This document shows positions 6,077-6,172 of a DNA stretch of 6,172 nt, in pieces. The notes below the pieces were generated by a model, which saw nothing but the letters and a program-made list of their open reading frames with translations, was not told the origin of the DNA and ran no database searches. The stretch's first letter is position 1, and the number at the start of each line of letters is the position of its first letter. Where the stretch lies: contig JAIXVS010000242.1 of the NCBI GenBank assembly GCA_027482795.1, positions 1-6,172 of the forward strand, read 5' to 3'. The translations under genes were made by a program, and so were the position numbers. This DNA comes from Rhodobacter sp. (GTDB taxonomy: Bacteria; Pseudomonadota; Alphaproteobacteria; Rhodobacterales; Rhodobacteraceae).

Positions 6077-6172
6077 AGCTGCCCGCGCCGCAAACGGGGC
6101 AATGGGCATTTCGTGCCACGGTGATGCTGCGCACCTGCGCGTCTAGCGCATCGTAGATCAGCAGGCGGCCCG
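6075..6172 (-). CDS. moeB: MoeB/ThiF/HesA-family adenylyltransferase, C-terminal end only
   Basis: Reading leftward from the window edge, the frame encodes 31 residues and a TAG stop. It begins GRLLIYDALDAQVRSI and ends NAHCPVCGAGS. The pattern G-x-LLxYDALD, a short basic strand and a CPVCG knuckle near the C-terminus is typical of MoeB and relatives, where the CxxC pair helps hold a structural zinc. These proteins adenylate the C-terminal glycine of a ubiquitin-like sulfur carrier (MoaD for molybdopterin synthesis, ThiS for thiamine). The rest of the gene, including its ATP-binding loop, lies outside the window, so MoeB cannot be separated from ThiF or a HesA-type protein. It is convergent with fadH across a hairpin-rich gap of 165 bp. 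Confidence 0.72.
   Translation of the reverse strand, partial: GRLLIYDALDAQVRSITVARNAHCPVCGAGS

Noticed and set aside
5693..6109. 138-codon leftward open frame across the fadH end and the palindrome region
   Set aside because: It overlaps fadH in antisense and runs through the hairpin array and into the moeB-like C-terminus in another frame. The product is low-complexity and matches no family I know.

Overview
This window reads as an ordinary core-chromosome segment of an alphaproteobacterium, most likely of the Rhodobacterales (roseobacter/rhodobacter group). The grounds are a GC content of roughly 60% by eye, GC-rich third positions, the style of the TrpA and FadH proteins, a compact 4.5S-type SRP RNA, and a long palindrome with a CCCCCG-AAGGTATTT core that resembles elements I remember downstream of genes in that order. 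The taxonomic call is inference. I see no transposase, integrase, phage gene, tRNA or CRISPR array.

Layout from left to right. A GcvT-like, folate-dependent aminomethyltransferase/demethylase-family gene of unknown substrate runs rightward (7-1152). A gap of about 120 bp carries short hairpins and a sigma70-type promoter, which drives the SRP 4.5S RNA gene ffs (about 1276-1372). Nicotinamidase pncA lies on the opposite strand (1373-1969), so its stop codon abuts the 3' end of ffs tail to tail. A 105-bp divergent intergenic region separates pncA from a rightward trio: trhO (tRNA U34 hydroxylase, 2075-2989), trpA (tryptophan synthase alpha chain, 3047-3847) and fadH (2,4-dienoyl-CoA reductase, 3909-5909). 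The gaps in the trio are 57 and 61 bp. After fadH comes a hairpin-rich convergent region (5910-6074) with a 30-bp imperfect stem flanked by shorter GC hairpins. The last 98 bases hold the C-terminal end of a leftward MoeB/ThiF-family gene, cut by the window edge.

The genes are housekeeping functions from unrelated pathways: one-carbon or amine metabolism, protein targeting, NAD salvage, tRNA wobble modification, tryptophan synthesis, unsaturated fatty-acid oxidation and sulfur-carrier activation. Nothing suggests a single joint system. trpA stands apart from trpB, which is not in the window.

No new biological system is evident. The points most worth checking are the multi-hairpin element between fadH and the moeB-like gene, the unassigned substrate of the GcvT paralogue, the back-to-back ends of ffs and pncA, a 13-bp palindrome just upstream of fadH, and a possibly leaderless trhO.
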